Shown: positions 31,172-46,964, counted from the first letter of the stretch. The stretch: DNA of 64,000 nucleotides from Fragilariopsis cylindrus CCMP1102 (GCA_900095095.1 FMBT01000383.1:108065-172064), one strand, 5' to 3'. Notes: generated by a model from the letters alone, not told the origin. A program made the numbers and translations.

Positions 31172-32091
31172 TTATAATTTGATTTTATCTAATATATATG
31201 AACAAGTTTCTTCTGCAAGTTCTTCTATACTTTTTGTATTTGAATCTAATATTAATTCAGGTGAAGTTGGTTCCTCATATGGATCATCAATGCCTGTAAA
31301 GTTTTTTATTTTACCTTCTCTGGCCAATTTATATAATCCTTTTGGATCACGACCTTCACATGTTTGTAATGATGCATTAACATAGATTTCAATAAATGGT
31401 ATACTATTATTATTATTGTTATTGTTATTATTATTATCGCCACTACTAGTGACATCATTATTCTCGTGTTTGTGTTCTCCTTCTACGCTTTTTCTAACAT
31501 TATCTCTATCAGATCTATATGGTGAAACAAGTGCTGCCAATGTAACAACACCACTATCTGCCATTAATTTACTAACCTGTCCAACTCGTCGTACATTTTC
31601 TGTTCGATCATTTTCAGAAAATCCTAAATCTTGACAAAGACCGTGGCTACCGTACCGTAAGATGTATGTATGTACATAATTGAAATACAGTACGGTAAGT
31701 ATTGACGACGACGACGATGATGATGATGATGATGATGATTTGTGAAAGTTTTTAGGATCTGGTAAGACGACAAATATAATGTTGCAATTAGATATACAAT
31801 ATAATATGATACAGTACAATATTTTAATTGCACTGCAACTTACCGTATATTATCCCCATCTAATAGATAGGTTCGGATCTTATATTTATGACTGAGTATA
31901 CTTTCTACAGCATTTGCAACAGAACTCTTACCACTACCACTCAAACCAGTTAACCAGATGACTGCACCACGATGACCACCTATTTTCCATCGATCATCTT
32001 GACTAACAGTAGTATTGTGCCATTTAATATTATTCGTACTTGAAATAGTAGTAGTAGTAGTAGTAGTACCCGTCGTGGTAGATGAGTCCAT
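31172..32091 (-). CDS. Adenylylsulfate (APS) kinase, two exons
   Basis: Exons are 32091-31844 and 31646-31172 (240 residues). Walker A is LTGLSGSGKSSVAN, followed by YLLDGDNIR, which splices onto HGLCQDLGFSENDRTENVRR, then SPYRSDRDNVR, the sulfate-site region FIEIYVNASLQTCEGRDPKG and the end FTGIDDPYEEPTSPEL. It phosphorylates APS to PAPS, the sulfate donor for sulfotransferases. Residues about 5-20 are mostly Thr/Ser, and no signal or AF motif is seen, so a cytosolic form is likely. It is a stand-alone kinase, not fused to ATP sulfurylase. An Asn run interrupts exon 2. The 197-nt intron carries (gac)n(gat)n repeats. Confidence 0.95.
31705..31741. repeat. (gac)n(gat)n microsatellite in APS kinase intron
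   Basis: Tandem gac units pass into gat units without interruption, entirely within the intron. Similar trinucleotide repeats occur inside coding regions here (Asp, Ser or Asn runs). Confidence 0.85.
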
Positions 32092-32394
32092 TGTTTGCTT
32101 ATTGTTTGTGGCTATTTATCTTCTTTCCTTTATTTAATGTGTGTCGCTTATCCTGATGCCAACATTTCGTTCTCGTTCCAAAGTAACGTTAGATTTGTGC
32201 GTGTCAAAAAAAAAAGGGCGCGCCAATGAATGATTTTAGATATTCATTAAAATGTTTGTTTGCATCATCATCAAATCGTTCTCTCAACTCTCAACTCCTG
32301 TTTAAGTTATTTTGTTGTCGATCGTTATTATCATAATATGATTATAAAAGCAATCTAAAAAAGAAACGCAGTCAGTATATTCAATCATATCAAT

Positions 32395-34156
32395 ATGATG
32401 CAAACGAAACGTAGCTTTTGGTGTTATTATGTTCTTCTTATTTTCATTGCTTACGAGAGACAACTAGCTGTTGTGGCGTTATCATCAAGAAAAGCAATAA
32501 GAAAAGGACCAGGTTTATTATTAGTTTCAACATCATCGTCGTCGTCGTCGTCGTCGTCGTCGAAACAGTCGTCCCTTTTGACGTTGTACAACAATAATGG
32601 CGCCGATGATAATGATAGTGCTGACGACAATGGTTATGATTCTGGTATCAACGATTTTTTAAGTGAAATATTGAAAAGCAATAAATTAAGTGAAATATTG
32701 AAAAGTAATAGCATTGACGATGTAATAAGTAGTAGCGCAGCAGGTGTTGGCATTGGCACAGGAGGTACAGGTACTGGTAGTGGTACAGTGGAAAGTATTA
32801 ACACTCCACAACCACAATCACCACCAGGTGGGATTACCAAATCAGATTTGTACGGAGATGATGAACTTGCAAATCTTTTGCAAATGCATCAACAATTGAA
32901 TTCAGAAATGACGTTCAAGTCAAAGATGTCATCAAATCCAGACCCAGTAGCGTTAGAAATTGAAGAGCAAATTTTTTCTCAAACAATCGAAAATCAAAAT
33001 ACTGAAAACTTCCCAGTACCTGATAGTTTACATGATTTCGTACTTCAAGCTATTGGGGAAATTGAAATTGATTCTGAATCTGAATCTGACTCTAACTCTG
33101 ACTCTGATTCTATAGATGAGCAACAACAACCTGCCTGGCTGTCCAAAAGTGTCAAAGATAAAATCATGAAATGCAATATTAAAGCTATTGCTAGTGATAT
33201 TGATGGTACAATAATTGGATCTGATCAAAAGATACATCCTAAAACGGAACAAGCTATTCTAAGAGCACAATCACTATCAGTACAATCCAATAGCACATTA
33301 AAATATGTATTTCCAGCAACTGGTAAATCAAGATGGGGTGCCATGAACAGTTTAGGACCAGAACTTTCCTTTTTAGGAGATGGTCCAGGGGTATACTGTC
33401 AGGGTTTGTATTGTGTTGTAAATGGTACTGACGTGATATTCGAGAAGAAACTTAACCCTTCAGCCGTTGAGGCTGCAGAACAACTTGTTGCTGAGTTTGA
33501 TGTAGCAATTGTAGCGTACGATGGAGATAATTTCTATAAGACCGATTCATCTAAGATAGAAGTCATTGAACTTCATGAAAAATATGGAGAACCTAAAAGT
33601 CAGGAGATTTCAACAATTGTAGGACACATACCCGGAGTCCACAAAATACTTCTTTTGAATAATAACAACGATGGAGAAATGTTGAACAAAGTTGTACGTC
33701 CCAAATTAGAAAAGTTAGCAAAAGAGAATGGATGTACTGTTACACAAGCAATACCAACCATGTTAGAATTACTTCCATTTGGTTGTTCGAAAGCTCTTGG
33801 TGTCCAAAAGGTATGCGAATATCTTAATATCGATCCTGGTACTGAGTTATTGGCAATGGTAAGTTTTTTCTTTTTTGTATGTATTTAGTTTAATATTATT
33901 TTGTCTTATTGTATAAAAAGACAAAAAGAAAAAATATGTGGTGCTTGCTTGTTTACTAAAGAAAAACATTTTTGCTTTTGCTATTAAAATGAAGGGCGAT
34001 GCCGAGAACGATCTTGAAATGTTGCAAGATGCTGCTATCGGTGTTGCTGTTAATAATGCTGTTGAAATGTGCAAGGATGCAGCCGATGCCGTCATGCCTT
34101 TGACGAGCACAGAAGGTGGTGCAGGATTAGCACTTGAGATCATCTTAGGTATTTAG
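32395..34156 (+). CDS. HAD-superfamily (Cof/class IIB-like) hydrolase, two exons
   Basis: Exons are 32395-33858 and 33995-34156 (541 residues). HAD motif I is ASDIDGTIIG (about residue 268), and the motif III/IV end is created by splicing: LLAM joins GDAENDLEMLQDAAIGVAV. The cap region is long, with KSRWGAMNSLGPELSFLGDG and AIVAYDGDNFYKTD, which fits the Cof-type (class IIB) phosphatases acting on sugar phosphates or nucleotides. The N-terminus has a hydrophobic signal-like stretch and a pure Ser run; about 250 residues of Asp/Ser-rich sequence precede the domain. The conserved Asp pair for the phosphoaspartyl mechanism (DxD) is present. Targeting to the plastid or secretory path is likely but unproved. 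Substrate unknown. Confidence 0.85.
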
Positions 34157-34766
34157 ATAGATAATTTAGTGCGCCGTTGCTAAATAATAAACTTTACATT
34201 ATTGACTAAACGTGTACGTTGGTGTTGTTGTCGACATGTCGTACATTGTACTGCATTAATTATTCATTGTTCCATTTCAGACGATTATAATGGAAACGTC
34301 GTAGAGATATAATATGAAAGGGGAATGCACACTATCAAAAAAGAAGAGAAAAAATATATCTGATAGTACGAAGACCGACTCAATTCACTACTGTAGTCAA
34401 TACGACGATGGCTATCCAATTCTATACAATGTGCAATAAAATTGTTTTGCTAGTAGATGTTGTTTGCTTTATTAGGAAGGATATGCAACCCCTATCCAAA
34501 TCGTAGATGACATAGGACGATCGAAAGGCAGAGTACAGAAACTATGCAAGCACCAATTAAAAATAATATTTGTTTTTGTTTTGACAGATCAAAAAACGAA
34601 AAAAATGAAGAAGTATAAATGCAATCCCCATTGAAATTTTCTTCAACCTTTTTGGACATGTTGCGACCAGTAATAATGATATCATAGTATAAATAATTTT
34701 GACCATTGTGTACGTATAATAATAATATTATCTTACAAAGAGTACAGGTTTGACATTATAGTCAAG
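34157..34766. other. Convergent intergenic region, nothing recognised
   Basis: AT-rich shared 3' region of the HAD and NECAP genes. No coding frame or structured repeat noticed. Confidence 0.5.
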
Positions 34767-35513
34767 TCAAGGGGCAGCACGTCGAGGTGTGTCTTTTGAC
34801 GATGCTTTTAGAAAGCCCCCAGACTTTTTGGTTGTGCTACTTGATTTACTGCTAGATTTTTTTTCGTTGCTACTAGTACCAGTTGAGTCACCATATCGTC
34901 CACTAATATTCTTGATCTTTACATGAATCTTTTCACCTTCTTTTATAGAGTAGTCCTTTTCGGGTAGGTTAGGAATTTTATTTTGAATAGGTGCCTTTGC
35001 TGCTGCTCTTTCTCGTTTAGCATCTTCGAGTGACGTATTGAAATCAAATGAGTCATTTCTTTCATTGAATGCCACACCGACAAACATATGACGACCATTA
35101 TCATTTTCTATTTTCAATACAAAGTACCGACTCGAATCGACACATCGGTCCACTGCACCGTCCTTGATGGGACAAACTGCAAATACATCGCCTGAGACCT
35201 TATCGACTAATAATACAAGTGTCATTTCATCTCGTTCAACAACCTTCACGGTACCTTGCCATACTTCATCTCTCCAATCAGCACCTCTCCATCCACCAGA
35301 TGTAGGTCTTGGAGGTAATTTGAATACATGTGCGTCTTTGATGACACATCGTACTCTTTCTATTACATCTTTATTTTGTAACGATTTCATATATTCTGAT
35401 CTTTCATTTGGTATACCTGCATCTTCAGCGGTTTGACTTGTACTACTACTGCTCGTCGTCGCCGTCGCCTTCCCATTAGACGACGATCCTTTGGTAAACG
35501 GTTTTCGAGACAT
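34767..35513 (-). CDS. NECAP-like clathrin adaptor-binding protein
   Basis: A 248-residue single-exon protein with the NECAP PH-like domain (old DUF1681) at about residues 50-190: VFKLPPRPTSGGWRGADWRD, then WQGTVKVV, VDKVSGDVFAVCPI, VDSSRYFVLKIENDNGRHMF, VGVAFNERNDSFDFNTSLED, and YSIKEGEKIHVKI. NECAPs bind AP-2 and other adaptors and help clathrin coat assembly in endocytosis. The C-terminus is Ser/Lys-rich; no clear WxxF ear-binding motif is visible, unlike animal NECAPs, which end in one. The N-terminal 35 residues are Ser/Thr-rich and disordered. Confidence 0.93.
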   Translation of the reverse strand: MSRKPFTKGSSSNGKATATTSSSSTSQTAEDAGIPNERSEYMKSLQNKDVIERVRCVIKDAHVFKLPPRPTSGGWRGADWRDEVWQGTVKVVERDEMTLVLLVDKVSGDVFAVCPIKDGAVDRCVDSSRYFVLKIENDNGRHMFVGVAFNERNDSFDFNTSLEDAKRERAAAKAPIQNKIPNLPEKDYSIKEGEKIHVKIKNISGRYGDSTGTSSNEKKSSSKSSSTTKKSGGFLKASSKDTPRRAAP

Positions 35514-38639
<3,126 letters not shown>

Positions 38640-38799
38640 TCGACAAAAACAAAATATATTGCTAACATTTAGTCTTAATTATTTTCAAGTATAATAAATA
38701 AATGGTTAGTGAAGTAAAAAATTGGTTGTCTGTATCAGTTTATCTGATCAGTTTATCTGATACCTCCTACCTAATATTATATCTGATACCATACCATAT

Positions 38800-40674
38800 T
38801 CAATATCGACCAGCAAATTTTTCATTCAATTTAGTTCTACCGCTTCCATCCTGTCCCTTGGGAGCTACCCATTCATCCTTGTTTGTATCCATACCGGTAC
38901 GCGGTTGTGAAGGGTTTGGTATATTATTTTGTTTACTACTCTTTGTTGTACTCTTTGTACTATCTTTTGAAGTATTTACCGTAGACATCTGATTCAAAAA
39001 GGACAGAGTTCCAGCTTGTTTATGAGAGGATGATTTAGGTGCTATAGCAGAGCTGGGCGTCGTTTGTGGAGGTGGCATGGTTGGACCAAGTAGTCGCTTT
39101 CTTTTGCCTGGGGGAGGCATAATGAAATCACCTATCGAATTATCTGTTGGTGTACTAGTATCATCATGGTTGTTTTGTATCGATTCGGATTCAATTTGTT
39201 TTTTCTTACATACCTCTGTCGTATTAGTGGTTTGTTGCGGAAGAGGTGGAGGTGGTGGTGGAGCCATAGCAGTTTGTTTCGGAAGTGTTGGAGGCGGTGG
39301 TGGAGCCATGGTACCAGACAACTTGTTATTTCCATCCTCTCGTGCTGAACAACTCGATGAACTACTACTAGGTCGACCTTCACCAATATATCCAGAATTA
39401 CGATCATAATAAATTTTAGGATTGACAACTTTTAATAGTTTTTCGATCTCATTTATTGTAGTATTTCCCACCACCAAAGAAATGTCGATTTTTTTCTTAG
39501 CTTCCCGTGCAAGTTGCAGGTCATTGTTCAGAAAGAATTCTTCCTCGTCACCACTTGCCTGAGCCTGTTTTAATCTGTCATGTAAAGCATTAACACGATT
39601 ATTCGCTTTATGTAAAGCTACGTCATTGAGATGCTTTTGTTTTTCAACTATTTTGTTCCATTTCTGTGTCAATGTCGCCTCTGATTCAGCCTCGTTCGAG
39701 TGATTAGTGTCATTTTTTTATCCGTGCTACTACCTGCTTTGGTTCTATCAAAATAATCATCATCGTCTTCTTCTAAGCTATTTTTGTATTCCATCATGCC
39801 TTCCTTTCCGCTTTACTTTTCTTTCTATCCTTATTTCCATTAATTTTATCGTAAAGGTTTTCTTCTCTCTCTATTATTGATTTTTTAGCGCAACTTCCCG
39901 TTCTGCGTTTCGTTGTAACTGTTTTTCCTGTCCCTCAGTGAGTTCTCCCTTTCGTCGAATTTTGCGTCCTCTGTTTCTAGATTAATAAGCTTGTTTTTCA
40001 TTACATTCAACTTATCTAGCTGAGCACGGTGTTTGTCAGATACACCTGATCCGTTGCTATGGTTTTTTCGCCATTATTGTTTACATGATTGTCATTATCA
40101 CTGTCGACGTCATCGTCATCAGCCATCGACATACCCCAAGATACACCTTCTTCTACTTTTTTCTTTGATGTATTATTATTTGACGTTGATAAAGATTTTT
40201 CTGGAGACGGCGTTTCATTCTGCTGTTGTGGCGGCAACTTAAGTTTGACTTGCTGGTTCGTTGTATCATCTCCGGCTAGAGAAAAGTATCTTGTACTTGC
40301 TCCGAACGTCAAAATATCACCTACAAAAAGTTTGATTCCCCGTGTACCTTTATGGAGCGAATTCGATTCAACTTTCCCAATAGATTCTCGTGGTAATTTT
40401 TTTTTATTCACGAAAGATCCATGTGATGATTGTAAATCTCTTAACCAAGGTTGTCCCATTGAATCAAAGGATATTCTAGCATGTTGTCGTGAAATACTTT
40501 CATGATGGAGAGGAATATGAACCATATCGACAGCTCGGCCAATAATGGTCGTGGATCGGGTGTACAATTCATGTTTTGCAGTTTCTACACCTGATTTGAT
40601 TTCAGTCAACATCCAGGAGGATTTGCTGATGGTTGGATAGCCCAATCCGGTTCTTCGTAACTTCCGGTTGTCAT
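38800..40674 (-). pseudogene. Kanadaptin-like FHA-domain protein, frame-broken by six one-base losses
   Basis: Putting back one base at each of 40616-40620, 40063-40068, 39960-39963, 39881-39886, 39812-39814 and 39713-39719 gives 1881 nt (626 residues) and a continuous kanadaptin-like (SLC4A1AP) protein. It has an N-terminal EEPDWAIQPS lead, an FHA domain (TIIGRAVDMVHIPLHHESIS, RQHARISFD, SSHGSFVNKKKL), and a coiled segment AQLDKLNVMKNKLINLETED followed by IRRKGELTEGQEKQLQ. The DDDDYFDRT motif comes next, then Pro-rich stretches and the family end DEWVAPKGQDGSGRTKLNEK. FHA domains bind phosphothreonine; kanadaptins are nuclear and mRNA-processing linked in other eukaryotes. The conserved sequence across every break argues for assembly error, not decay. 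Confidence 0.75.
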
Positions 40675-41171
40675 GTTCGTCTCTCTGCTAATCTTCCGAA
40701 GACTACTACTTCATAAGAAAAAGTAAGTTAGTCTAACGAGAATAATATTCGAAAATGGAGGCTGTAGAAAAATGTATTATCCTGATTTTGATGATGATGA
40801 TGAAGATTTTCAAATTTCGCGGGTCAATTTCATTTAAAAGGGGGAAATGAAAAGGGGGAACAAAATCCAGTCTACACTATGAACGAAGAAGCTTAAGGCG
40901 ATGTTTACAATTAAATGTATTTTGAATTTGAGGATACTCACTCAGTAATAACTTCGAAACTATCCATGATAAAAATACCTCCAGCAACAGCACATAGCTA
41001 CTGCGCAGATCACAACAATCATAACAAGATCGTATATATTACCAAACAACAAAGGAAAGAGCTTCGTTGGTTGATCTAAAATTCAGAAGTAGGTGGACAA
41101 ACGATTTGGTTCCAGAAATCCAGAAGTCGATCAATAATATTTCATCCAAAATAACTCTAAAATCAATTTAA
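40675..41171. other. Intergenic region between divergent genes
   Basis: Presumed promoters of the kanadaptin-like and the five-exon gene. A short gatgatgatgatg run lies near 40789. Nothing else seen. Confidence 0.5.
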
Positions 41172-41183
41172 TTGATTGGTGTG

Positions 41184-43678
41184 ATGGGATCTATTGCATT
41201 TAGAAGGCTCTTTCTCTGTTGGTGGTTGCTTCGAGATGTAGTTGGATTCTCTATGACTACCTCCAGATATTCGTCCTCACTTTCTGCCCTATCTGGTGCT
41301 GATATTGAACAAGAAACGGATGAAAAGCCATCACCACAAGTTGTTGGGGATAGAATTATATACCGAGGAAAGGTCAATGAAATCGACTACTGTATCGCAC
41401 CAGGAGATGTTTCTCTTTCTAGGGCTAGTGGGAAGATGATTACTAAAAGTGGCGACACAACACCTGAAACGGTTTCATTAACACAGGCAATAAATAATGC
41501 ATCCAATCGTGCCGTACGACGAATCCTTCTTGCGAAATCATGGCCGTCAGAAGAGGCATTCAATTTGAGTTTGCGATTGGCAGCTTCTGCTGAAAAGGAA
41601 GCAGATGAAGCAAGAAAAGCAAATAAGAATCCTAGTACAGCAATTTGCCCTGTACCTAGACCTATTTTAAATTTGTTAAAGAAAAAAGATACATCTTCTA
41701 GTGCTATTACCTCACCATCTGCCAAGAGCGGAGTGAGTGGAATGGCATCATCAGCAAATTCTTTTAGAAAAACAAGAACCAATAAAGAATATGTCCAAGA
41801 TCAAATTATTGCGTTTCAAGAACGATATGGCAGCCTTCCAGGATATAGTGATGCCGAAGCATTTTTAGAATCAATTTTGAGTCTTGCAACCACTGGTGAT
41901 GAATCACCAAGACACAAAGAGGTAAGTAAATGTATACATATTCATCATCATCATCACTATCACTTCCTCGTGGATACTTTCTCACGTATTCTTTTCGCTG
42001 TAGGTTATTGAGTCCGATGATTACGCTCAAAGCTACAGTAGAGTTCTTTCGGTTCTCAAAAGCGCTGGGGTAGTTTTCGAAGAGATAGAACTTGGAACAA
42101 ATAAATATCGAATAGCTAAGAAACTTAAAAATCAAAATTTTTGCCTTTCAATTATGGATACACTTACATTAAGGCAAGAAAGTATCGACGAGATCACCAC
42201 GACCGACGGTCGAGTTAACGGAAATAGCAAAATAGTGGAACTCAACAGTGACAATTCAGTGAAGGATAATGAGATTTCTAATGACGACGAAAGCAGTAGT
42301 CCAGTTGCCAGTTCTAAACCTAAAAATACTGGGGTTAATCGATTAAAATTTTGGATGCAATTTAAGTCAGATTCAGAGGAAGAATCTAGTAAGGAAGAAC
42401 CCAGTAAGGAAGAACAATCAACTCCAAGTACAAGTACTGATAATGGTGTCATTCTTTGTTCAGAAGAAAAGTCCATGACAATGCAACTGAACGGTTTATC
42501 GAATATTGTTCTAAGAGTGCTTTTACTGGGTGATGACCAGGAACTTCTAATACTATCTGAAACTTTAGCAGATAATGAGAACAGTTTTGTTGATCGCTGG
42601 TACCCGGATACTAGTCCCTTACCTGAAAAGATGGAAGATGAGACCCGTCCTGGTGTCCAGTACTTAAATGCTCTAATTAGCTTGCTTCGCAAAGCGTACA
42701 AAGAGGGCACAGTTACAACACTAGAACCCATCACTCCTTTGACGAAGACTTATAGTAACTCATACGAGAGGCTAGTAGCCTCGCTGGTCGAAATGGGAAG
42801 TGGTTATATTCGTCCAGAAGCAGAAAATGTTATGTCAATGCCGAAACCGCGCACGGCTCTAGAAGAGTTTGGTCGTTTTGCGGTATGGGAGTCTACATTC
42901 AGATCCAGGGATGACAAACCAGCCTGCCCAGAAGACCTTGAGGGTGAGTGGGAAGTGAAGGATATAGTTGGCGGAGAAACAATTGGCGTTTCTAAGCTGA
43001 CTTTCGCGCCTAAGGTAAGTTTTTGAAAATTAATTCAGATGAAATAGGTGCAGGTCATGTTATTTGTCTATCCACTTATGTTTTCTAACGGATTGAAAAC
43101 AATTATTAATAACAAATTTCAGGGCGACGTTATGATTGCTCCACCTCTTCAAGGCTTACAATGGCGATTGGATCCTGGACGTAAGTGATAGGGAGAATTA
43201 AGAAAAACAATGTTCAGAACAGACGCAAAACAATTTTCATGTTTTCCTAACTATTATATATTCGTTCCTATTGATATATTACTACTAATATTTGTTCTTA
43301 TTTATTAAAACAAAACACAGCTACTCACTTGGACACTTGCACATTCCAAGTTCTATCAGAAGACGGTACTGTTCTGCAGTATCGTGGTTTTATAGATCGA
43401 GGAGCCCGCTTGTAAGTTATTTGCTCAAATTATTCTGCTATGGTGAAAGCAGAAAATTCTTCGTACACAAAATATCTTTATTTTTATCTACCTTTGCATG
43501 TGTGTATGCGCTCGCATGTTAACTCACAGCTTTGAACTCGAACAATAATTTTCCATTCGATTTATACAGGGAGGCACGCTTCTCTGGCCGCTCAACGAGG
43601 ATTCGTGGATCCGTTATGTTCCAAATGCGATATGCAGATGGTCCTGATGGAAGGACCAGCTACCAGTCAATTATTTAA
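41184..43678 (+). CDS. Conserved-looking protein with possible beta-barrel (lipocalin/fibrillin-like) C-terminus, five exons
   Basis: Exons are 41184-41921, 42004-43014, 43123-43180, 43321-43411 and 43570-43678 (2007 nt, 668 residues), all GT-AG. The start MGSIAFRRLFLCWWLLRDVV-GFSMTTSR could be a signal with an F-type plastid motif; an ATG 12 nt upstream is also in frame. The middle is Ser/Glu-rich with SNRAVRRILLAKSWPSEEAF and EYVQDQIIAFQERYGSLPGY. The C-terminal 110 residues run LEGEWEVKDIVGGETIGVSK, then PLQGLQWRLDPGPTHLDTCT and FQVLSEDGTVLQYRGFIDRG, a pattern of repeated beta-strands after a G-x-W start as in lipocalin or PAP/fibrillin barrels. The fold is inference; no family was recognised. 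Confidence 0.75.
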
Positions 43679-43808
43679 CTGGTGCAACAAAGTTCGAAAT
43701 GACCAAAAAGAAAAATAATAACAATTCAAATATTTTGTCAATTATATGAAGCAGGTATTATTCCAATGGTTTCAATTTTTCTTTAAATGCATATGCATCG
43801 TCAATCCA

Positions 43809-44723
43809 CTAGCAGTATTTTTTTGACTGTCTCTGCCCATCCCGAGATTTCTGTAATCTTTCTTTATGTGGACGAGAACTGAGATGTTCTTTCATTTGAA
43901 CTGGGCTGGTAAATTGTTTCCGACAGAGCTTGCAAAATGTAGCCTTTGTTTCCATCGCTACAGCAGTTTTATGAAATTCAAAATTCTGTGCTCGTAAAAG
44001 TCTTCTTTGTTTTCGTATTGTTTTGAGCAAAAGCGGCAATAGAATGGAAGTTTTTCGGAAGAACGAGCAGTATAACCTCCTAGAATCTCTTGAACTTTCA
44101 TCTCCAGGCCTCTTTTTTCTGCTGATTTTTTAGGATTTTTGATTTTCTTCATTGCGTCGTACCGCCCAGGAACTGGTAGACACGCCGATGCAAGACTCTC
44201 TACTCGATCATCGGCAAATTCTGAAAGTGATAGAATTGCAGCATTGTTATTGTTATTTTATTATTTTTATCATCTCCGTTGTCCAATTCTTCCTCATCAG
44301 AAGAGGAAGAACCGTCCGAATCGTCGTCGCTGCCATTCATCAATTCTCTTTCTAGTCGTTCGATTTCGTCGTCAACATTACCGCCAGATGACACATCCTG
44401 TTGATCACTGAATTTAACTTGTTTTTTCTCCTTTTTTGGTGCTCGCAATCTCATCCCTATAGGAATCATCGCTGCATCTGTTTGTTTCTCCGAGCATATT
44501 GCTGCGTTCTCTTTGACTAGGCAATATTCCCTTCCTTCCTTCTTGATTTCTCCATAATCAGTAGATTTTTTATTGCCCTTCGTGTGGTTCTTTTTTTGAG
44601 TGACGGCTTTTTCGCCTTAATTACTCGCTTTAGCTCTTTCTTCGTTCTCGAAGATTTCGCAAGACTTTTTAGCACCAATAATGATGCGGCTGATTCACTC
44701 TTCTTTCCCATGGTATCACTCAA
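43809..44723 (-). pseudogene. C2H2 (U1-like) zinc-finger protein, frame-broken by three one-base losses
   Basis: Restoring one base at each of 44529-44531, 44256-44259 and 43984-43985 yields 918 nt (305 residues; an ATG at 44711 would start 4 codons later). The N-terminus is very basic (KKELKRVIKAKKPSLKKRTT), then an acidic Ser/Asp run. Near the C-terminus are two zinc fingers of C-x2-C-x12-H-x5-H spacing, FYCRFCSKQYENKEDFYEH completed across the third break, and FCKLCRKQFTSPVQMKEHLS plus RPH. This long His-His spacing is typical of RNA- or ribosome-associated U1-like/JAZ fingers. It is convergent with the five-exon gene. Function unknown; nucleolar or ribosome-biogenesis roles are a guess from the basic tails. 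Confidence 0.65.
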
Positions 44724-45695
44724 AAAATTCGTATCCTAGTACAAATAGATAAATGGTATTATACAAAACGCCAGTTGATAGTATTCTGAACAGTTTCAAG
44801 TTGTCAGTGTAAAGGTGTTTTCTTCTACTTATTTAATAATTTTATGATTTTTTCGATTTAGAAAACAAGAAAAACCTTCACTTTGAAATTCAACGAGTTT
44901 TCAATGGTTTGAAAAAATTGATTCACGCGGGAATCAAAAATGTGGAACGATTATATTACTGAAATGTATATAATGTAGGTAAGGAGATTGCGATGATCGT
45001 GATTAATCAATCACCATGGAAGACTAAGCAACAGAAGGAAGAAATTTGATTCTTTGTATTGAACCAATTAAGGTAATAGTTTTGGAACCAGAATGAGTGA
45101 GTGAATAATTTACTCTGTTACTTTACACATTCCTCATTAGTAATTTTGATATACATTTGATATTACCACCACTAGCTAGATCTAGCCAGATATCAGGTAT
45201 GCCTTTAGTGGCTGATGCAGGTGTTGTTGGAATCCTACCTTCAGTTTGTTTGGGGGTGCCAATAGGTTGAAGATGACACTGAAACTATTGGTTTTGCTCA
45301 AGTGCAGTATTTAACACAGTAAAATTGAACGAAAGCAATATACAAAGGCAAACATTGAACCTAAACAAGATACTGGCAAAAACTTTTGGTCAATTCTTTG
45401 AATCATTGTTAGCGTAGGAATTAAAAAAAATGAACTGGAAGCAGAATGACATAGTTATTAAACATTTTATGCAAAAAGCGTATTATTTCTTGGACCTGCA
45501 ACAATGCTTCTATCTTTGTCCAGATAGGAAGCAAAACATTGCTTTCCTATAAAAGTGCATATAATTCCAGATGTTTTTAAAAAATATCCCCATTTGGTAT
45601 GTGTGCTGCAGCGGCGGGGTGCTTGTAGTGACGCGAAACAAACAAACAAACGCATAAATTCCAAATCTCACTGTAATAATAAAATAGAGATCTTT
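44724..45695. other. Intergenic region, nothing recognised
   Basis: AT-rich region with no supported gene. The 65-residue minus frame at 45467-45664 lacks any domain sign. It should include the zinc-finger promoter and the 3' flank of the STI1-like gene. Confidence 0.5.
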
Positions 45696-46482
45696 CTATA
45701 GTTCATTCTTCATCTTATTTCCAATCATTTCCATTTGTCTCTTCTTCTCTGGATCTTTCATCATATCCTTCATGGCATCCATATAACCCTGCATATTAGG
45801 ATCCTTTGCCATCTCATTCAATTGTTGTTGAAAATTAGGATCCTTTATCATTTTCTGCATTTCTGCCATTACTTCGGGATTTCCCATTGCGGCAAAGGCA
45901 TCCTCCATAACATTACCCGCCTTGTTCTTTAATTGATCATTACCAACCTTCATCATGTGTTCCATTTTAGCCTCCATTGCAGCAGCTTGTCCAGGATCAT
46001 TCATCATATCGACCGAAGCTTTCGTGGCATCCTTAAATTCTTTAGTATTGCCCATTTCTTTCATCTGTTTTTGGAAATTTGGGTTGTCCATCATCTTTTT
46101 GGCTTCTGCCATTAATTCAGGATCCTGATAATATGAACGAAAAAAAACGATAATAATATGCTTCGGTGAGCTGCGACGAACCAACCAAACCAGTCAAGCA
46201 TAAAAAACTTGATACTATTTTTTCAAATTTCATTGAAAGAGAGAAATTTCACTGAAAGAGAGATAGATTAATGGAAAATGTACGCACCTGAAGATCTCGC
46301 ATTAACTGTGCCAATAATGCAGGATTCTGTGTGGCTTCTTTCAGACCAGCCATTCCACTTTGAAGATCCTTCATTGCTTGAGCGGAGACATCTTCGTCAT
46401 CTTTTCGACCACGAGCTGATGTCACGGCGAATAGGCAAGAAAATGACAGGAAAAGAAAAATTATGGATTGAAACAGTTGCAT
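45696..46482 (-). CDS. Secretory STI1-like repeat protein, two exons
   Basis: Exons are 46482-46288 and 46124-45696 (207 residues). MQLFQSIIFLFLSFSCLFAV and TSARG form a signal peptide. The mature protein is made of repeated Asp-Pro/Asn-Pro helical units: QNPALLAQLMRDLQDPELMA, DNPNFQKQMKEM, GNPEVMAEMQKMIKDPNFQQ and KDPNMQGYMDAMKDMMKDPE. This is the STI1/DP-type motif (NPxxxxxMxx, Met-rich) found in Sti1/Hop, Tic40 and ubiquilins, which cradle hydrophobic clients. Presence in a signal-bearing small protein suggests an ER or plastid-envelope co-chaperone, which is inference. No AF motif is obvious after the signal. The divergent neighbour is an ER-type DnaJ. Confidence 0.8.
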
Positions 46483-46964
46483 GGTGGCGATTGAATAATG
46501 TTTCCGAAGGAAGTTTTACGAACAAAAAATATTTTAGTAGATGCTGTTGTTGTTGATGATGGTGATTATGATGATGTCGATTGTCTTCCTACACTCACAG
46601 AAAATCCCATCAAACACAAACACCGTATATTATTGACGTATTATCGCAAAAACTCGAAATCGCATCTTCAATAAAAGAAATCGGCATCACATCCGCGTGG
46701 AAGTTTCAGTCCCACACGGCTGTCAACTCAGTTCCTCTTCCCCACACTACTTCATTCACCCCAAAGTCAATCTAATCGCTGTCCCCCTTTTCTAGGCCCT
46801 AGCTTTTTTTCTCCTTTCGCGTTTAACGATTTTCTTTCTCTTCGATCGATTTTCAAAATTGCAACTGTACAATTTTCAATATTTTACTTTTTGTGTCGGT
46901 CATTTTTATTCAGTTATTCCTATTGTGAATTCGTCTTCGATCATAGACCTCTAATCTGGGAACA
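46483..46964. other. Divergent promoter region of two folding genes
   Basis: Separates the STI1-like gene (minus) and the DnaJ gene (plus). It contains a short gttgttgttgatgatgg run near 46546. No gene or structured repeat seen. Confidence 0.5.
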
